The notes under the pieces: generated by a model
What the model was told of the DNA's origin: nothing
The model's input: the letters and a program-made list of their open reading frames with translations, nothing else
The model's database searches: none
Shown here: positions 8,223 to 17,703 of the stretch, in pieces
Layout: every line of letters begins with the position of its first letter
How positions within the stretch are numbered: the first letter of the stretch is position 1
Made by a program: the position numbers and the translations under genes
NCBI GenBank assembly: GCA_945861465.1
Contig: CAMAVB010000057.1
Span: 1-34,328, forward strand
Source of the DNA: Candidatus Kuenenia stuttgartensis
GTDB lineage: Bacteria > Planctomycetota > Planctomycetia > Planctomycetales > Planctomycetaceae
Direction of reading: 5' to 3'
DNA length: 34,328 nucleotides

Positions 8223-8347
8223 TCAAACGTTTTGTGTGCCGATGACCTGCGGTTTCACCGCAGGCTACCGCACGCCGCTGCTCCGCAGCGAATCGCAGGC
8301 CGGTAGGCCAAAGCTAAGTTTAAGGACAAGGCGTGAAGCGACAGGGG

Positions 8348-10138
8348 CTACCAGTCGCCGAGTTCCTGGGACAGTTCACACCACCGTTCTTCGACTTCTG
8401 CCAGTTCTTTGGCGATCGTTTCAATCTGGGTGTGCAGTGTCATTGCTTTCTTCGCATCGGATGTATTGAGCATTTCGGCGTTGAGTGCCTTGCGTTGGTC
8501 GTCGAGCCTGGCGATGTTTTTTTCCAGATTACGAAGCGTCTTTCGTTGCTGGTGAATATCTTTTCCGGACGAAGGCTTTTCGACCTTGGTGCCCGCTCCT
8601 TTGCCGACCGGAGCACTTGTCATCCGGCTTGAAGCACGCTCGCGTTCGCCGTCTTCGACTTCTTTGTTCACGTAATAGATATAGTCGTCGTATTTCCCGA
8701 CATAGTTTCTGGCGCGTCCGTCGCGAACTTCGATAATGTTGGTGGCGACGCGACGGACAAAGTGGCGGTCGTGACTGGTGAACAAAACAGTGCCTTTGTA
8801 GGTCACCAGCGCTTCCGCGAGCGATTCAACTGTCTCCACATCCAGATGGTTGCCCGGTTCATCGAGCACCAGAATATTGTATGTTCCCAGCAACAGCCCG
8901 GCCATGCACAAACGGGCTCTCTCGCCGCCCGACAGAACTCTGATCGGCTTCTTCGTATGACCACCGCGAAACAACAATGATCCGGCACAGGCCAGACAGT
9001 CCTGTGTCGTGGTGCCAGGTTTGGCCTTGTATTCGAGATATTCCAGAACGGTCTGGTCCGGTGGCAAGGTGGTATAAACGTGCTGCGCGTAAACTCCGAT
9101 CTCGCAGCCGTAACCCCACTTGACTTTCCCTTCGACCGGTTTGAGCGAATCGACAAGCGTTCGCAACAGAGTCGTTTTTCCCTGACCATTGTCACCCACG
9201 ATCGCGGCCCGTTGCTGGTGTTCAATTTCCAGTTCGATGCCGGATGCCACGGCTTTGCCCTCATAACCGATGCTCACGTCCATACAGCGCACGGCGGGCC
9301 CCTGACGCTGTTCAACCTGCGGGGGCCGAATCTGCGCTCGGGGCAGATCGACTTCAATTTCTTCGAGTGACAGACGGTCCAGTTGCTTCTGCTTCGAACG
9401 GGCCTGACTGGCACCTGTCGCGCGAGCCTTGTTCTTGTCGATAAACCGCTGCAGTTGTTTCTGCTTTGCCAGAACCGTGACGTTGGTTCGTTCAGCTCGG
9501 ACCTTTTCTTCCTCGACCTGTTTCAGATATCCGGCGATCTTGCCGTTATACATTGTCAGGCGACCGCGATTTACATCGAGTGTCTGGTCGCATGTGGCCG
9601 TGAGGAATTCGCGATCATGCGAAACAATCAGACAGGCGGCGGGGAAATGTTTCAGGAAATGTTCGAGTAAGATCTGAGTACGCAGGTCGAGAAAGTTCGT
9701 AGGTTCGTCCAGCATCAACAGATTTGGATCGTGTAACAGCAACGCAGCCAGCTTGACGCGCGTCTGCCACCCCCCCGACAATGCGTTGACTGGTCCGTTC
9801 AGATACAGTCCTTTGAGTTCAAATTCTGCGGCGACTTCACCACATTTCCAGTCGGGTTGACCGCTGTCACGAATCAAGAAGTCGAGTGCAGATTCTTCCG
9901 GAAGAAATGGATCATGCTGCCGCAGGTAGCCGATGCGCAGATTCGGCGAACGCATGACGGAGCCGCTGTCGAGTTCTTCGTCACCCAGCAGCACGCGCAG
10001 CAGTGTTGATTTTCCGGCTCCATTGCGACCGATGAATCCGACCTTTTCGTTTTCGTACAGAGTGACGCTGGCGTTGTCGAGAAGCATCTGGTCGCCGAAA
10101 CTTTTGACACCGTCGGTGAGTTGAATCAAAACTGACAT
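8348..10138 (-). CDS. ABC-F family ATPase (Uup-like, with C-terminal coiled coil)
   Basis: A 596-residue protein with two ABC nucleotide-binding domains and no membrane segments, as in ABC-F translation factors. NBD1: Walker A GRNGAGKS (37-44), signature LSGGW, Walker B LLMLDEPTNFLD. A basic inter-domain linker follows (about 205-265), the part that reaches into the ribosome in this family. NBD2: Walker A GDNGQGKT, signature LSGGERARL, Walker B LVLDEPGNHLD. The last 90 residues form a coiled coil (QQRKTLRNLEKNIARLDDQR), like the Uup C-terminal domain. Odd point: Gly replaces the usual Thr in the second LDEPTNHLD. The ATG is at 10136-10138. It probably acts on stalled ribosomes or in assembly; resistance is not suggested by context. 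Confidence 0.9.
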   Translation of the reverse strand: MSVLIQLTDGVKSFGDQMLLDNASVTLYENEKVGFIGRNGAGKSTLLRVLLGDEELDSGSVMRSPNLRIGYLRQHDPFLPEESALDFLIRDSGQPDWKCGEVAAEFELKGLYLNGPVNALSGGWQTRVKLAALLLHDPNLLMLDEPTNFLDLRTQILLEHFLKHFPAACLIVSHDREFLTATCDQTLDVNRGRLTMYNGKIAGYLKQVEEEKVRAERTNVTVLAKQKQLQRFIDKNKARATGASQARSKQKQLDRLSLEEIEVDLPRAQIRPPQVEQRQGPAVRCMDVSIGYEGKAVASGIELEIEHQQRAAIVGDNGQGKTTLLRTLVDSLKPVEGKVKWGYGCEIGVYAQHVYTTLPPDQTVLEYLEYKAKPGTTTQDCLACAGSLLFRGGHTKKPIRVLSGGERARLCMAGLLLGTYNILVLDEPGNHLDVETVESLAEALVTYKGTVLFTSHDRHFVRRVATNIIEVRDGRARNYVGKYDDYIYYVNKEVEDGERERASSRMTSAPVGKGAGTKVEKPSSGKDIHQQRKTLRNLEKNIARLDDQRKALNAEMLNTSDAKKAMTLHTQIETIAKELAEVEERWCELSQELGDW

Positions 10139-10494
10139 AGGATCGCGAAAAACCTGTTTTCTGGCACGAAATTGAATTCGAAAATGGCGGTTTACCCGCG
10201 TGATCGAAGTCCATCAAGGACGATCTTGCTGTTTTCCCGCCGTCGGGTCAGAATCGCCTGATTTTTCACACAAAGTCGACAGCTGGAAGTCATGCTTGTG
10301 TCAAATTCGAAACTCTGACGGTGCCTGATCTCTCCGCGTCGGGCATGAAAACATTCGACTCAGGGAGTTGAGAGTCATGATGGCGTTCGATTGTGAAATC
10401 GGGAGGACTGGTTCCCTTTCGAGATTGAGCGTTGTGCCGTACAACTCGTAGCTGCAGACAGCGTTTTGATGAAATGGATGCGAAAGGAGTTTTT
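10139..10494. promoter_or_regulatory. Divergent intergenic region, ABC-F (minus) and zwf (plus)
   Basis: The 356-bp gap between divergent genes must carry both promoters, but I see no confident -35/-10 pair, operator or riboswitch. Confidence 0.4.
10483..10489 (+). promoter_or_regulatory. Strong ribosome-binding site of zwf (AAAGGAG)
   Basis: AAAGGAG is followed by five bases and then the ATG at 10495. It fixes the start against the in-frame TTG at 10432 and the ATG at 10474. Confidence 0.85.
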
Positions 10495-12021
<1,527 letters not shown>

Positions 12022-12058
12022 CAGGATGTGTGGCACTTGAGGTCTGTGGCATTCCCGT

Positions 12059-12122
12059 AAGCGGCCAGGCGCTAGCCGCCGGTCTTTGCAGGCGAATTAC
12101 CCGCGGCTAGCGCCTGGCGGCT
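12059..12122. repeat. Palindromic repeat GCGGCTAGCGCCTGGCGGCT between convergent genes
   Basis: The left arm at 12059-12079 pairs with 12103-12122 over about 19 bases with one extra base. It occupies the gap between zwf (+) and the zinc-ribbon gene (-). It may work as a bidirectional terminator, or be a dispersed REP-like repeat of a different family from those at 1112, 8169 and 19783. Confidence 0.8.
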
Positions 12123-12157
12123 CACAGGTTCAGAGTATCAGAACATTCTCCTGGTCT

Positions 12158-14113
12158 TCATTCCTTTGTATTGAACGTTGTCAGCCCATCCGCTTTCGCT
12201 TTTTCCACCGTCGAAACCGTGATCTTATTCCCCGCTTCATCGACAATCAGTACCATCGGATCTCGTTCGCCGGCATATGCCTGAAAGATCGTGTCAATGG
12301 CCTTCAGAGCCGTCACGTTGCCGAGGTCGTATGACTGAGCCATGACCTGCGTGAAACCGGCACCCTGGAATGCCTTGCCGTCAATGGTGATTTCTGTCTT
12401 GATGGAATTGCCGATGTAACTGAATGCCTCCTGGATTGGTGTCCTGCGGAAATCGATCAGGACTTTCAGCTTCAGCCGATCCGCGATTTTGTCCGGAATC
12501 TTCGTGGTATCAGTTTTTGTCAGCTGCGAATCGTCGTCAAAGTTGGTCAATAAGGACTGGTTCCACGTCAACAGGGCTCCCGCAGCAAGGTTGGCTGATG
12601 CGTGTTGCGGGAGCAGTGTGACGAGTCTGACACCAGCCGGGTCGATGTGAGTTGTCGTGCCAATCTCCAGCGCTTTGATCATGGCCGGAAATCGTCCGAT
12701 CATTGCGCGGGAACCTACGGTCGCAGGTCGCATCTTCCGCACGCCGCTCAGAATCTCTTCGGGAAGGTGAGACAGCTTCGATTGAGTAAATCGTTGCAGC
12801 TTGACCGGTGTGCTGGCCTGTGTCTGATGCAGCAATGTCTCCATGAAAAGTTGTGGCTCCAAATGGATGCTCCACAAAACAGTCTGCACATCTTCACCGA
12901 ACCAGAACAGAAACTTGTCGGCCAGTTTCTGCAGTTGACTGGTAAATGCGTCTTCTCGATGCGAATCGACGATCTTCAAATCGAACAGCAACGACAGATG
13001 CCGGTCACGATCTGACTCCCGCATCAAAGGCTCCATGTCGGATGACAAGAGTGCCGGGTCTTTCATGGACATCGCCAGCGATTCAGACATACTTGATGGC
13101 GCGACGGCGAATGTATGATCATCAATAATCATGTAGCTGAAATCGGGGGCTTCGTACAACTCGACTTTCGGGTCTGCGTAAATGCGGCCTTTGAAGCGCT
13201 GCATGAATTCCTGATCGGTTTGTGGTGACTTCAGACGCACGACGGCAGCTACGTCCGGGATCGTCATGCGTGCGCCGAAATTGATTGCAAATGTCAATTC
13301 CGAAATCTCTTCCGGTTTGTAGCGTGTCCTCGTCTCAATCTGTTCTTTGAGCCATATCCCAAGAGTACTCAACATCGCCTGGAACTCTGCCGTGTTGCGG
13401 TCTTCCTTCCATAACTCCGCCGAGTGCATGTGACACAAAATATGCGGCGTGAAAGGCAGATAGTCGACCGGGATCGGCTCGCCCGATGTGGGTCTCAGAG
13501 CCTTCGCGTCATCATTTGATGCCACCCTGTTGGCGACGGCTGCCTGATACTCAGGACTGGCCTTGATCGCTGGTTGCGAAGCTGAAGAATCACTCTGTTG
13601 CCGGGAGAACCAGATGCCTCCACAGACCGCAGCAATCATGACGCCGGCAACGCTGGCGATCATGCCCACGTTTTGGGATTTCCTGCGGCTGCTTTTCAGC
13701 CGATGAACCACGCTTCCAGACGCTGTTCCAGCATCATTGGCAGTCACTGGAATCGCGAACAGCGTCTCCGAAGTTTCCGGTTGAGCATCGGAGGCAACAG
13801 AATTCAGCCTTTCGTACTCAGCGAATCCCCCTACCTGGAGGTTGGGCTGTGAGATTGGCACCTGCGGTAATACAGGATATGGCGAATCCGGAACCCAACG
13901 AGCCGAAGTCCCAAGCATCGGCACTGAAGGCGGCGCCATGGGATGCACCAACTGCAGCGGTACTTCCTCTGGTTCTGCAGGAACGACTGAAGGTATCTTG
14001 AGGACAAATCGTGTCCCGCATTTTGGACACTTGACTCGCTTGCCCTCCAGATTTGCATCAGGCAGCTTGAGGGAGGCTCCGCATGATGAACATGTGATCG
14101 AAATACCAGCCAT
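12158..14113 (-). CDS. MJ0042-type zinc-ribbon membrane protein with secretin-like C-terminal domain
   Basis: A 651-residue protein. An N-terminal zinc ribbon has Cys8, Cys11, Cys29 and Cys32 (CSSCGASLKL ... CPKCGTRF), the MJ0042 type common in planctomycetes. A proline-rich linker follows, then one membrane segment (VGMIASVAGVMIAAVCGGIWF, about 150-170), so the ribbon is cytoplasmic and the large remainder external. The middle 350 residues resemble no enzyme I know. The last 110 (LKLKVLIDFRRTPIQEAFSYI ... ITIDGKAF) look like the short STN/secretin-like repeat seen in planctomycete proteins. It starts 16 bp after the BON-domain gene, so the two are probably one operon. Function unknown; a membrane sensor or envelope component is possible. 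Confidence 0.75.
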   Translation of the reverse strand: MAGISITCSSCGASLKLPDANLEGKRVKCPKCGTRFVLKIPSVVPAEPEEVPLQLVHPMAPPSVPMLGTSARWVPDSPYPVLPQVPISQPNLQVGGFAEYERLNSVASDAQPETSETLFAIPVTANDAGTASGSVVHRLKSSRRKSQNVGMIASVAGVMIAAVCGGIWFSRQQSDSSASQPAIKASPEYQAAVANRVASNDDAKALRPTSGEPIPVDYLPFTPHILCHMHSAELWKEDRNTAEFQAMLSTLGIWLKEQIETRTRYKPEEISELTFAINFGARMTIPDVAAVVRLKSPQTDQEFMQRFKGRIYADPKVELYEAPDFSYMIIDDHTFAVAPSSMSESLAMSMKDPALLSSDMEPLMRESDRDRHLSLLFDLKIVDSHREDAFTSQLQKLADKFLFWFGEDVQTVLWSIHLEPQLFMETLLHQTQASTPVKLQRFTQSKLSHLPEEILSGVRKMRPATVGSRAMIGRFPAMIKALEIGTTTHIDPAGVRLVTLLPQHASANLAAGALLTWNQSLLTNFDDDSQLTKTDTTKIPDKIADRLKLKVLIDFRRTPIQEAFSYIGNSIKTEITIDGKAFQGAGFTQVMAQSYDLGNVTALKAIDTIFQAYAGERDPMVLIVDEAGNKITVSTVEKAKADGLTTFNTKE

Positions 14114-14129
14114 GATTCAACCGCTCGGT

Positions 14130-14450
14130 TTACATAAACATTTCATCGCCAACGCCAACACCCGACGCTGGCTGCGGACAATTCCAGCAGACCACTAAGT
14201 TGTTCACAACTTCTCCCACACCTTCAATTTCGCGAACACCACTGCACACGTCAAAATCATCGCTGGACACGCGAATCACGCCTTCGAGGCAGACGCCATT
14301 CGGTATTCTGCGAACGACAAGCGAGCCGATGTCGAGGCCATCGGAGTCATTCAACGCCCGGCGAACAGCAGATTCCAATTGCTGGGCAGAACTCGGAACA
14401 GCTGGTGCCGCAACAGGAGTCAACTCCATTGACCGATTTTTTGCAACCAT
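14130..14450 (-). CDS. Small BON-domain-like protein
   Basis: A 106-residue protein without signal peptide. Residues about 23-88 (LESAVRRALNDSDGLDIGSLVVRR ... GVREIEGVGEVVNNLVV) have the BON pattern: helix, strand ending in a glycine, then a second helix and GVxxVxNxL. BON domains bind phospholipid or partner proteins in the envelope. The C-terminus is Gly/Val-rich. The ATG at 14448-14450 has an excellent GGAGGA site four bases upstream (14455-14460). It is the first gene of a likely two-gene operon with the zinc-ribbon membrane protein 16 bp downstream, which suggests a shared role. Confidence 0.7.
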   Translation of the reverse strand: MVAKNRSMELTPVAAPAVPSSAQQLESAVRRALNDSDGLDIGSLVVRRIPNGVCLEGVIRVSSDDFDVCSGVREIEGVGEVVNNLVVCWNCPQPASGVGVGDEMFM

Positions 14451-14501
14451 GATTTCCTCCGTGTCGAACGCGATTCCTCAAACCAAATTCAACCCCAATC
14501 A

Positions 14502-14608
14502 TTAAGGACCGCTCGAGAAATAACTGTCTCTTTTTATACCCCTCACCCTGCCCTCTCCCCTTCCAGGGGAGAGGAGGATGTGGTCAATTATTTCTCGAAC
14601 GGTCCTAA
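14502..14608. mobile_element. 107-bp MITE-like inverted-repeat element
   Basis: The ends are near-perfect inverted repeats (AGGACCGCTCGAGAAATAA at left, TTATTTCTCGAACGGTCCT at right). Inside is a hairpin CCTCTCCCC / GGGGAGAGG at 14552-14574. No coding capacity. It lies between the divergent BON gene and the small gene at 15263. Confidence 0.75.
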
Positions 14609-15262
14609 GCGGGCCATTGCGCTAGTCCTGAATGTCGTGCGCTGGCCATGATGTTACCCTTCAGAAATGCCGTGGATAGTTTCATCTTTAACATGCAAGA
14701 CAGAATCGGGAGAAATTTTCCCAAAATCTCAAGCCGCAGTTTTCCGTACTTTCCTCGATTCACATTCTATTCAGAATTTGCTGCAATGCGACTGGTTCGC
14801 GTCGATCGGCTGAAATTTCCTGTTGAAACGTCTCATCGGCAAATTGCCGCGGAGCTGATCCCAATAAATTCCAGACTGTTCGTTGATTCATTGGTCCCGA
14901 GAAGTTCGACTTTGGGTCGATATTGTCGTGCAGCCGAGACGAGTTGCACGATCGGAAAAATCTGCTTGAGGTTAACAATACAGAAAACAGAATTTGACTA
15001 TCATTCGAGGATCGAAGAATTCAGCCTTTTCACAAAACAGGAGCGCTGTCAAAATCAGGCTCTGGAGAAATCTTCTCCGAATTGAAATGAATTCAAGATC
15101 CTGATACCCGAGGTACTCTTTTAGGCAGATCGTTGCGTTCACACACACCTGCCTCGGGACTTCTTACAAAAACTGTCGCACCTGATCGATTGAAGGGTTC
15201 AAACACTGGGTTTGAAATCAACTAAAATGTGCCGTGAAAGGTTATGATCTTCGAGTGCTGTC
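14609..15262. other. AT-richer gap, no supported gene
   Basis: The 654 bp contain an open frame of 145 codons (14648-15085, plus), but its composition is like non-coding DNA, it lacks a ribosome-binding site and nothing in it is recognisable. Some of this stretch should hold the promoter of the small gene at 15263. Confidence 0.45.
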
Positions 15263-15466
15263 ATGCCAAACGAAAAGTCCCTGCCCGATGAACTGCGTGG
15301 TCTGATTGAAAAGCGATCTGTGAAAGATCGACGAAAAAAAGATCCAGACCGATTATCCGACGACGATGATGGACAAGCTGCCAGCCCCGCTTCGGCCCGC
15401 AAGCCGCCGCGAGATCGTCGCCAGCAAAAGAACTTCCGCGATCTACTCGACGAAGACGACGAATAG
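15263..15466 (+). CDS. Small highly charged protein, function unknown
   Basis: A 67-residue protein rich in Asp, Arg and Lys: an N-terminal PDELRGLIEKR segment, a central DDDD run and an acidic end (LLDEDDE). No cysteine pairs, no signal and no membrane segment. Charged mini-proteins that start with a short PxxLxGLIEKR helix occur in planctomycetes, which is why I favour a real gene. The ribosome-binding site is weak (only GAG about 8 nt upstream). It is probably disordered; a role in binding a partner or nucleic acid is speculation. Confidence 0.5.
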   Translation: MPNEKSLPDELRGLIEKRSVKDRRKKDPDRLSDDDDGQAASPASARKPPRDRRQQKNFRDLLDEDDE

Positions 15467-15740
15467 CCGCCGGATTGATCGCTGAACCTTTACAGACAGA
15501 ACGCAGGATTCAGGCGTTCCTCGTGTTCGCGCGCGATCGTTCGGCAGGATTGACATTCCCACACAGCGCTTCCTTGACTCGCTTTCCGGGTTGATCTACG
15601 GGTTTGCTGCGCTCGTGGAACCAATTCATTTTCTCATGGTTCCAAAGGCGACAGCGCGAGACTTTCCAGTCTGCGTGCCGCTACAATCAACCAGTTAGCA
15701 TTTCTGACGGTCGATACTTGGGCGCGGATCGGACGTCAGA

Positions 15741-16781
15741 TTGAACGACCCAAATTCCAACGATGCGACGGTGGTCCCGCAGGGGAATCCGATCATGGCG
15801 GACGGTACGTCCCTTGAACACCCGAAACGCATCGGGCGCTACCGGATCGAGAGAGTGCTCGGCAAGGGTGGCTTTGGACTGGTCTATCTGGCACACGACG
15901 AACAACTGAATCGCCGCGTCGCGATGAAAGTGCCGCACGCGAAGTTGATCTCGAAGCCTGAAGATGCCGAGGCATATCGGGTCGATGGTCGGTCAGACAT
16001 TTTCGCATTGGGCGTGGTGTTTTACGAGTTGCTCGTTGGTCGCAGGCCGTTCCGGGGCGATACCCAGGCTGAACTCCTGGAACAAATCACCAGCTACGAG
16101 CCAAAGCCACTTCTGCAATATGACGAAAAACTGCCGAAGGAACTTCAGCGGATTTGCCTGAAGGCGTTGTCCAAGCGAGCATCGGACCGCTATTCGTCGG
16201 CGTATGAAATGGCAGACGACCTGCAGCACTTCCTGGCCGAGCAGGTTGTGATCCAGGATGGACGGACACCGGGCGGCGTCGCAGCCCAGACCCAGGCAAC
16301 CACGCCTGATTCAACGCCATTTATTCCCATAACTCCCATAACTCCCATATCATCTTCGACCGGCACAGGGACTTCGGACAGCCAACCCATCAGGATTGTT
16401 CCCAAGGGCCTGCGATCTTTTGACGCTCACGACGCCGACTTTTTCCTGGAACTGCTGCCCGGCCCCCGAGATCGCCAGATGTCTCCCTCGAAGCTGACGG
16501 CGGTGGGCGGTGAGAAGTTGCCGAATGCCTGGGGCCTGCATGATGTTCATGGGAACGTGGGGGAGTGGTGCTGGGAAACATACTCCGGCGCAGATACCCA
16601 CCGTGTTTTGCGTGGGGGCTCGTTCAGCTTTGATACGTCGCCCGCTGCCTCAGCCACCCGCCTCATCATCCAACCGGACGCCCGGCTCGACGTCAGTGGT
16701 TTCCGTGTTGCGAGGACCTTAAATCCTGTCCCCTTTGCTGCTTCACCACCCGCCGCAGGCGGGTCGAAATTTGAAACTTGA
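15741..16781 (+). CDS. Collapsed Ser/Thr kinase to FGE-sulfatase fusion, DGR target-like
   Basis: A 346-residue frame made of pieces of a much larger protein. Residues 30-79 are the kinase N-lobe: GKGGFGLVYLA glycine loop and Lys63 in VAMK. At about residue 79 it jumps into the C-lobe (VDGRSDIFALGVVFYELL, 81-98). The HRD and DFG catalytic motifs, some 130-150 residues, are missing, so it cannot phosphorylate. Residues 219-245 (IVPKGLRSFDAHDADFFLELLPGPRDR) normally introduce an nSTAND NTPase, which is also gone. Residues 260-326 are the end of a formylglycine-generating-enzyme (FGE)-fold domain: LPNAWGLHDVHGNVGEWCW, RVLRGGSF, GFRVART. Both junctions keep frame. The last 24 codons of FGE homology are a candidate DGR variable repeat. 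The TTG start precedes the NDPNSNDATVVPQG leader I know from relatives; ATG at 15795 is the alternative. Confidence 0.75.
   Translation: MNDPNSNDATVVPQGNPIMADGTSLEHPKRIGRYRIERVLGKGGFGLVYLAHDEQLNRRVAMKVPHAKLISKPEDAEAYRVDGRSDIFALGVVFYELLVGRRPFRGDTQAELLEQITSYEPKPLLQYDEKLPKELQRICLKALSKRASDRYSSAYEMADDLQHFLAEQVVIQDGRTPGGVAAQTQATTPDSTPFIPITPITPISSSTGTGTSDSQPIRIVPKGLRSFDAHDADFFLELLPGPRDRQMSPSKLTAVGGEKLPNAWGLHDVHGNVGEWCWETYSGADTHRVLRGGSFSFDTSPAASATRLIIQPDARLDVSGFRVARTLNPVPFAASPPAAGGSKFET
16644..16714 (+). other. Candidate DGR variable repeat (VR) at the FGE C-terminus
   Basis: This stretch codes for residues 302-325 of the kinase/FGE protein. It starts with GCTGCCTCAGCC and ends with GGTTTCCGTGTTGCGAG, both exactly shared with 17201-17268. 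Between these anchors, 12 of 15 mismatches fall at adenines of the downstream copy; VR has one extra codon. The position at the very end of an FGE/C-type-lectin-fold protein is typical for VRs, and the 17-bp 3' anchor would correspond to the IMH. Confidence 0.8.
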
Positions 16782-16828
16782 CATGATGAATTCGACATGA
16801 TTGGAAAAAGCCAGTGGCCGGTCGAAAA

Positions 16829-16942
16829 AGAGATGAAGTACTGATTGTGATTACGAAGACGTACGACTTCATCCTGTGGTCGTGCAACCACACAGGGAAA
16901 TTTCTGCGGAACCATTGGTTCCTGCTGAGGGAACCATTAGAA
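16829..16942 (+). pseudogene. avd: Fragment of DGR accessory gene avd
   Basis: The frame reads VITKTYDFILWSCNHTGKF and continues RNHWFLLREPLE. This fits the first helix and loop of bAvd-type proteins (TKTYDFILW, then F-P-R-N-H-R-F-x-L-G-E-R-I-E), the four-helix accessory protein of DGRs related to 23S rRNA intervening-sequence proteins. Only about 38 codons remain; the rest of the roughly 110-130 residues is replaced by a GGCCC-rich repeat. No good start codon is left in frame, so it is not a working gene. Its location between the candidate VR gene and the candidate template repeat is exactly where avd sits in many DGRs. Recognition is by eye from memory of the family. Confidence 0.65.
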
Positions 16943-16953
16943 CTGAACTGTCG

Positions 16954-17160
16954 GCCCGTTGGGCCTCAAAACGATCATGGTTCGTCCTGATTCCTGGGCC
17001 GACGCTGATCGCTTTGGCCCGGGCTATTTGAACGGGTGGGCCGTTGGCCCGGAACACATTGCGATTCCGGGCCAAAGGCCCATGTGTTCGCATAGCCTGG
17101 CCCAAAGCGAAGCGGCGGGCCAGGTCAATTCAGCCCCAAAAAATCGCCACGGCCCAACGG
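16954..17160. repeat. GGCCC-rich repetitive stretch
   Basis: Repeated short blocks of CGGCCCGTTGGGCC, GGGCCAAAGGCCC and GGCCCAACGGGCC type recur here and resemble the arms of the palindrome at 1112-1227. It is probably a decayed dispersed palindrome inserted between the avd fragment and the template repeat. Confidence 0.5.
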
Positions 17161-17200
17161 GCCAACCGTTCGGCTTTCCACGTTCGGTCATCAACCAAAC

Positions 17201-17268
17201 GCTGCCTCAGCCGACCGCAACAACCAACCGGATAACCGGAACAAGAACAATGGTTTCCGTGTTGCGAG
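17201..17268 (+). other. Candidate DGR template repeat (TR)
   Basis: This non-expressed copy reads as an FGE C-terminus unusually rich in Asn codons: DRNNQPDNRNKNNGFRVAS, with AAC/AAT at six codons plus AAG. AAC-rich templates are the hallmark of DGR TRs, because the retroelement randomises adenines on the way to the VR. The 5' anchor GCTGCCTCAGCC and 3' anchor GGTTTCCGTGTTGCGAG are identical to the VR at 16644-16714. Partial similarity extends about 30 bp further upstream. It follows the avd fragment and would normally precede the reverse transcriptase, which is absent. Confidence 0.8.
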
Positions 17269-17446
17269 TACCTTGCCTTGCCGGAATTCGCTGGGTGACA
17301 CCAGCAGAGCGTGCCAGGGTGCAAAGTCCATCGCCGTCCTGTGTCGGGCTGCCGTTCATCTCAATGAGGAGCGGTCGTTCGGCCAAATGCAAAACCGTTC
17401 CGGCGGGTCTGGTAGGCCGCAAGGCTCGACCCCGCCGGATCATTTG

Positions 17447-17626
17447 CTAACGGACAATACGGTACACGATGACCACGCTGAGGATATACTCACGGGTTCT
17501 GAAGTCAACGACTGGTTCCTGTTCAACCGAGACGGCGACGGAGGTGTCAAGGACAAGGCGATCGATCTGTCGGCCTTCGAATTGCTCTATGCTTTGGACC
17601 TCGACTGGCTGAACAACGGCATTTGA
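17447..17626 (+). pseudogene. C-terminal tail of a giant planctomycete surface protein
   Basis: About 59 residues: AEDILTGSEVNDWFLFNRDG, then DKAIDLSAFELLYALDLDWL, ending NNGI before a TGA stop at 17624-17626. The D-x-L-T-G-S-x-x-x-D-W-F-x-x-N pattern is the usual last module of very large cadherin/RTX/Calx-beta-like planctomycete proteins. The frame is shared with the preceding TR by chance or by a deletion junction, and no start codon, signal or upstream repeats are present. It sits where a DGR reverse transcriptase would be expected. Confidence 0.6.
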
Positions 17627-17703
17627 GGAACGTGACGACGTGTCGTGCTCTCGATTTCTACTACCAGCCGGTATGCGTTAGCCTCCGGTTTATTCAAAAT
17701 TAC

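Noticed and set aside
14648-15085. 145-codon plus-strand open frame
   Set aside because: Composition like non-coding DNA, no ribosome-binding site, no recognisable motif.
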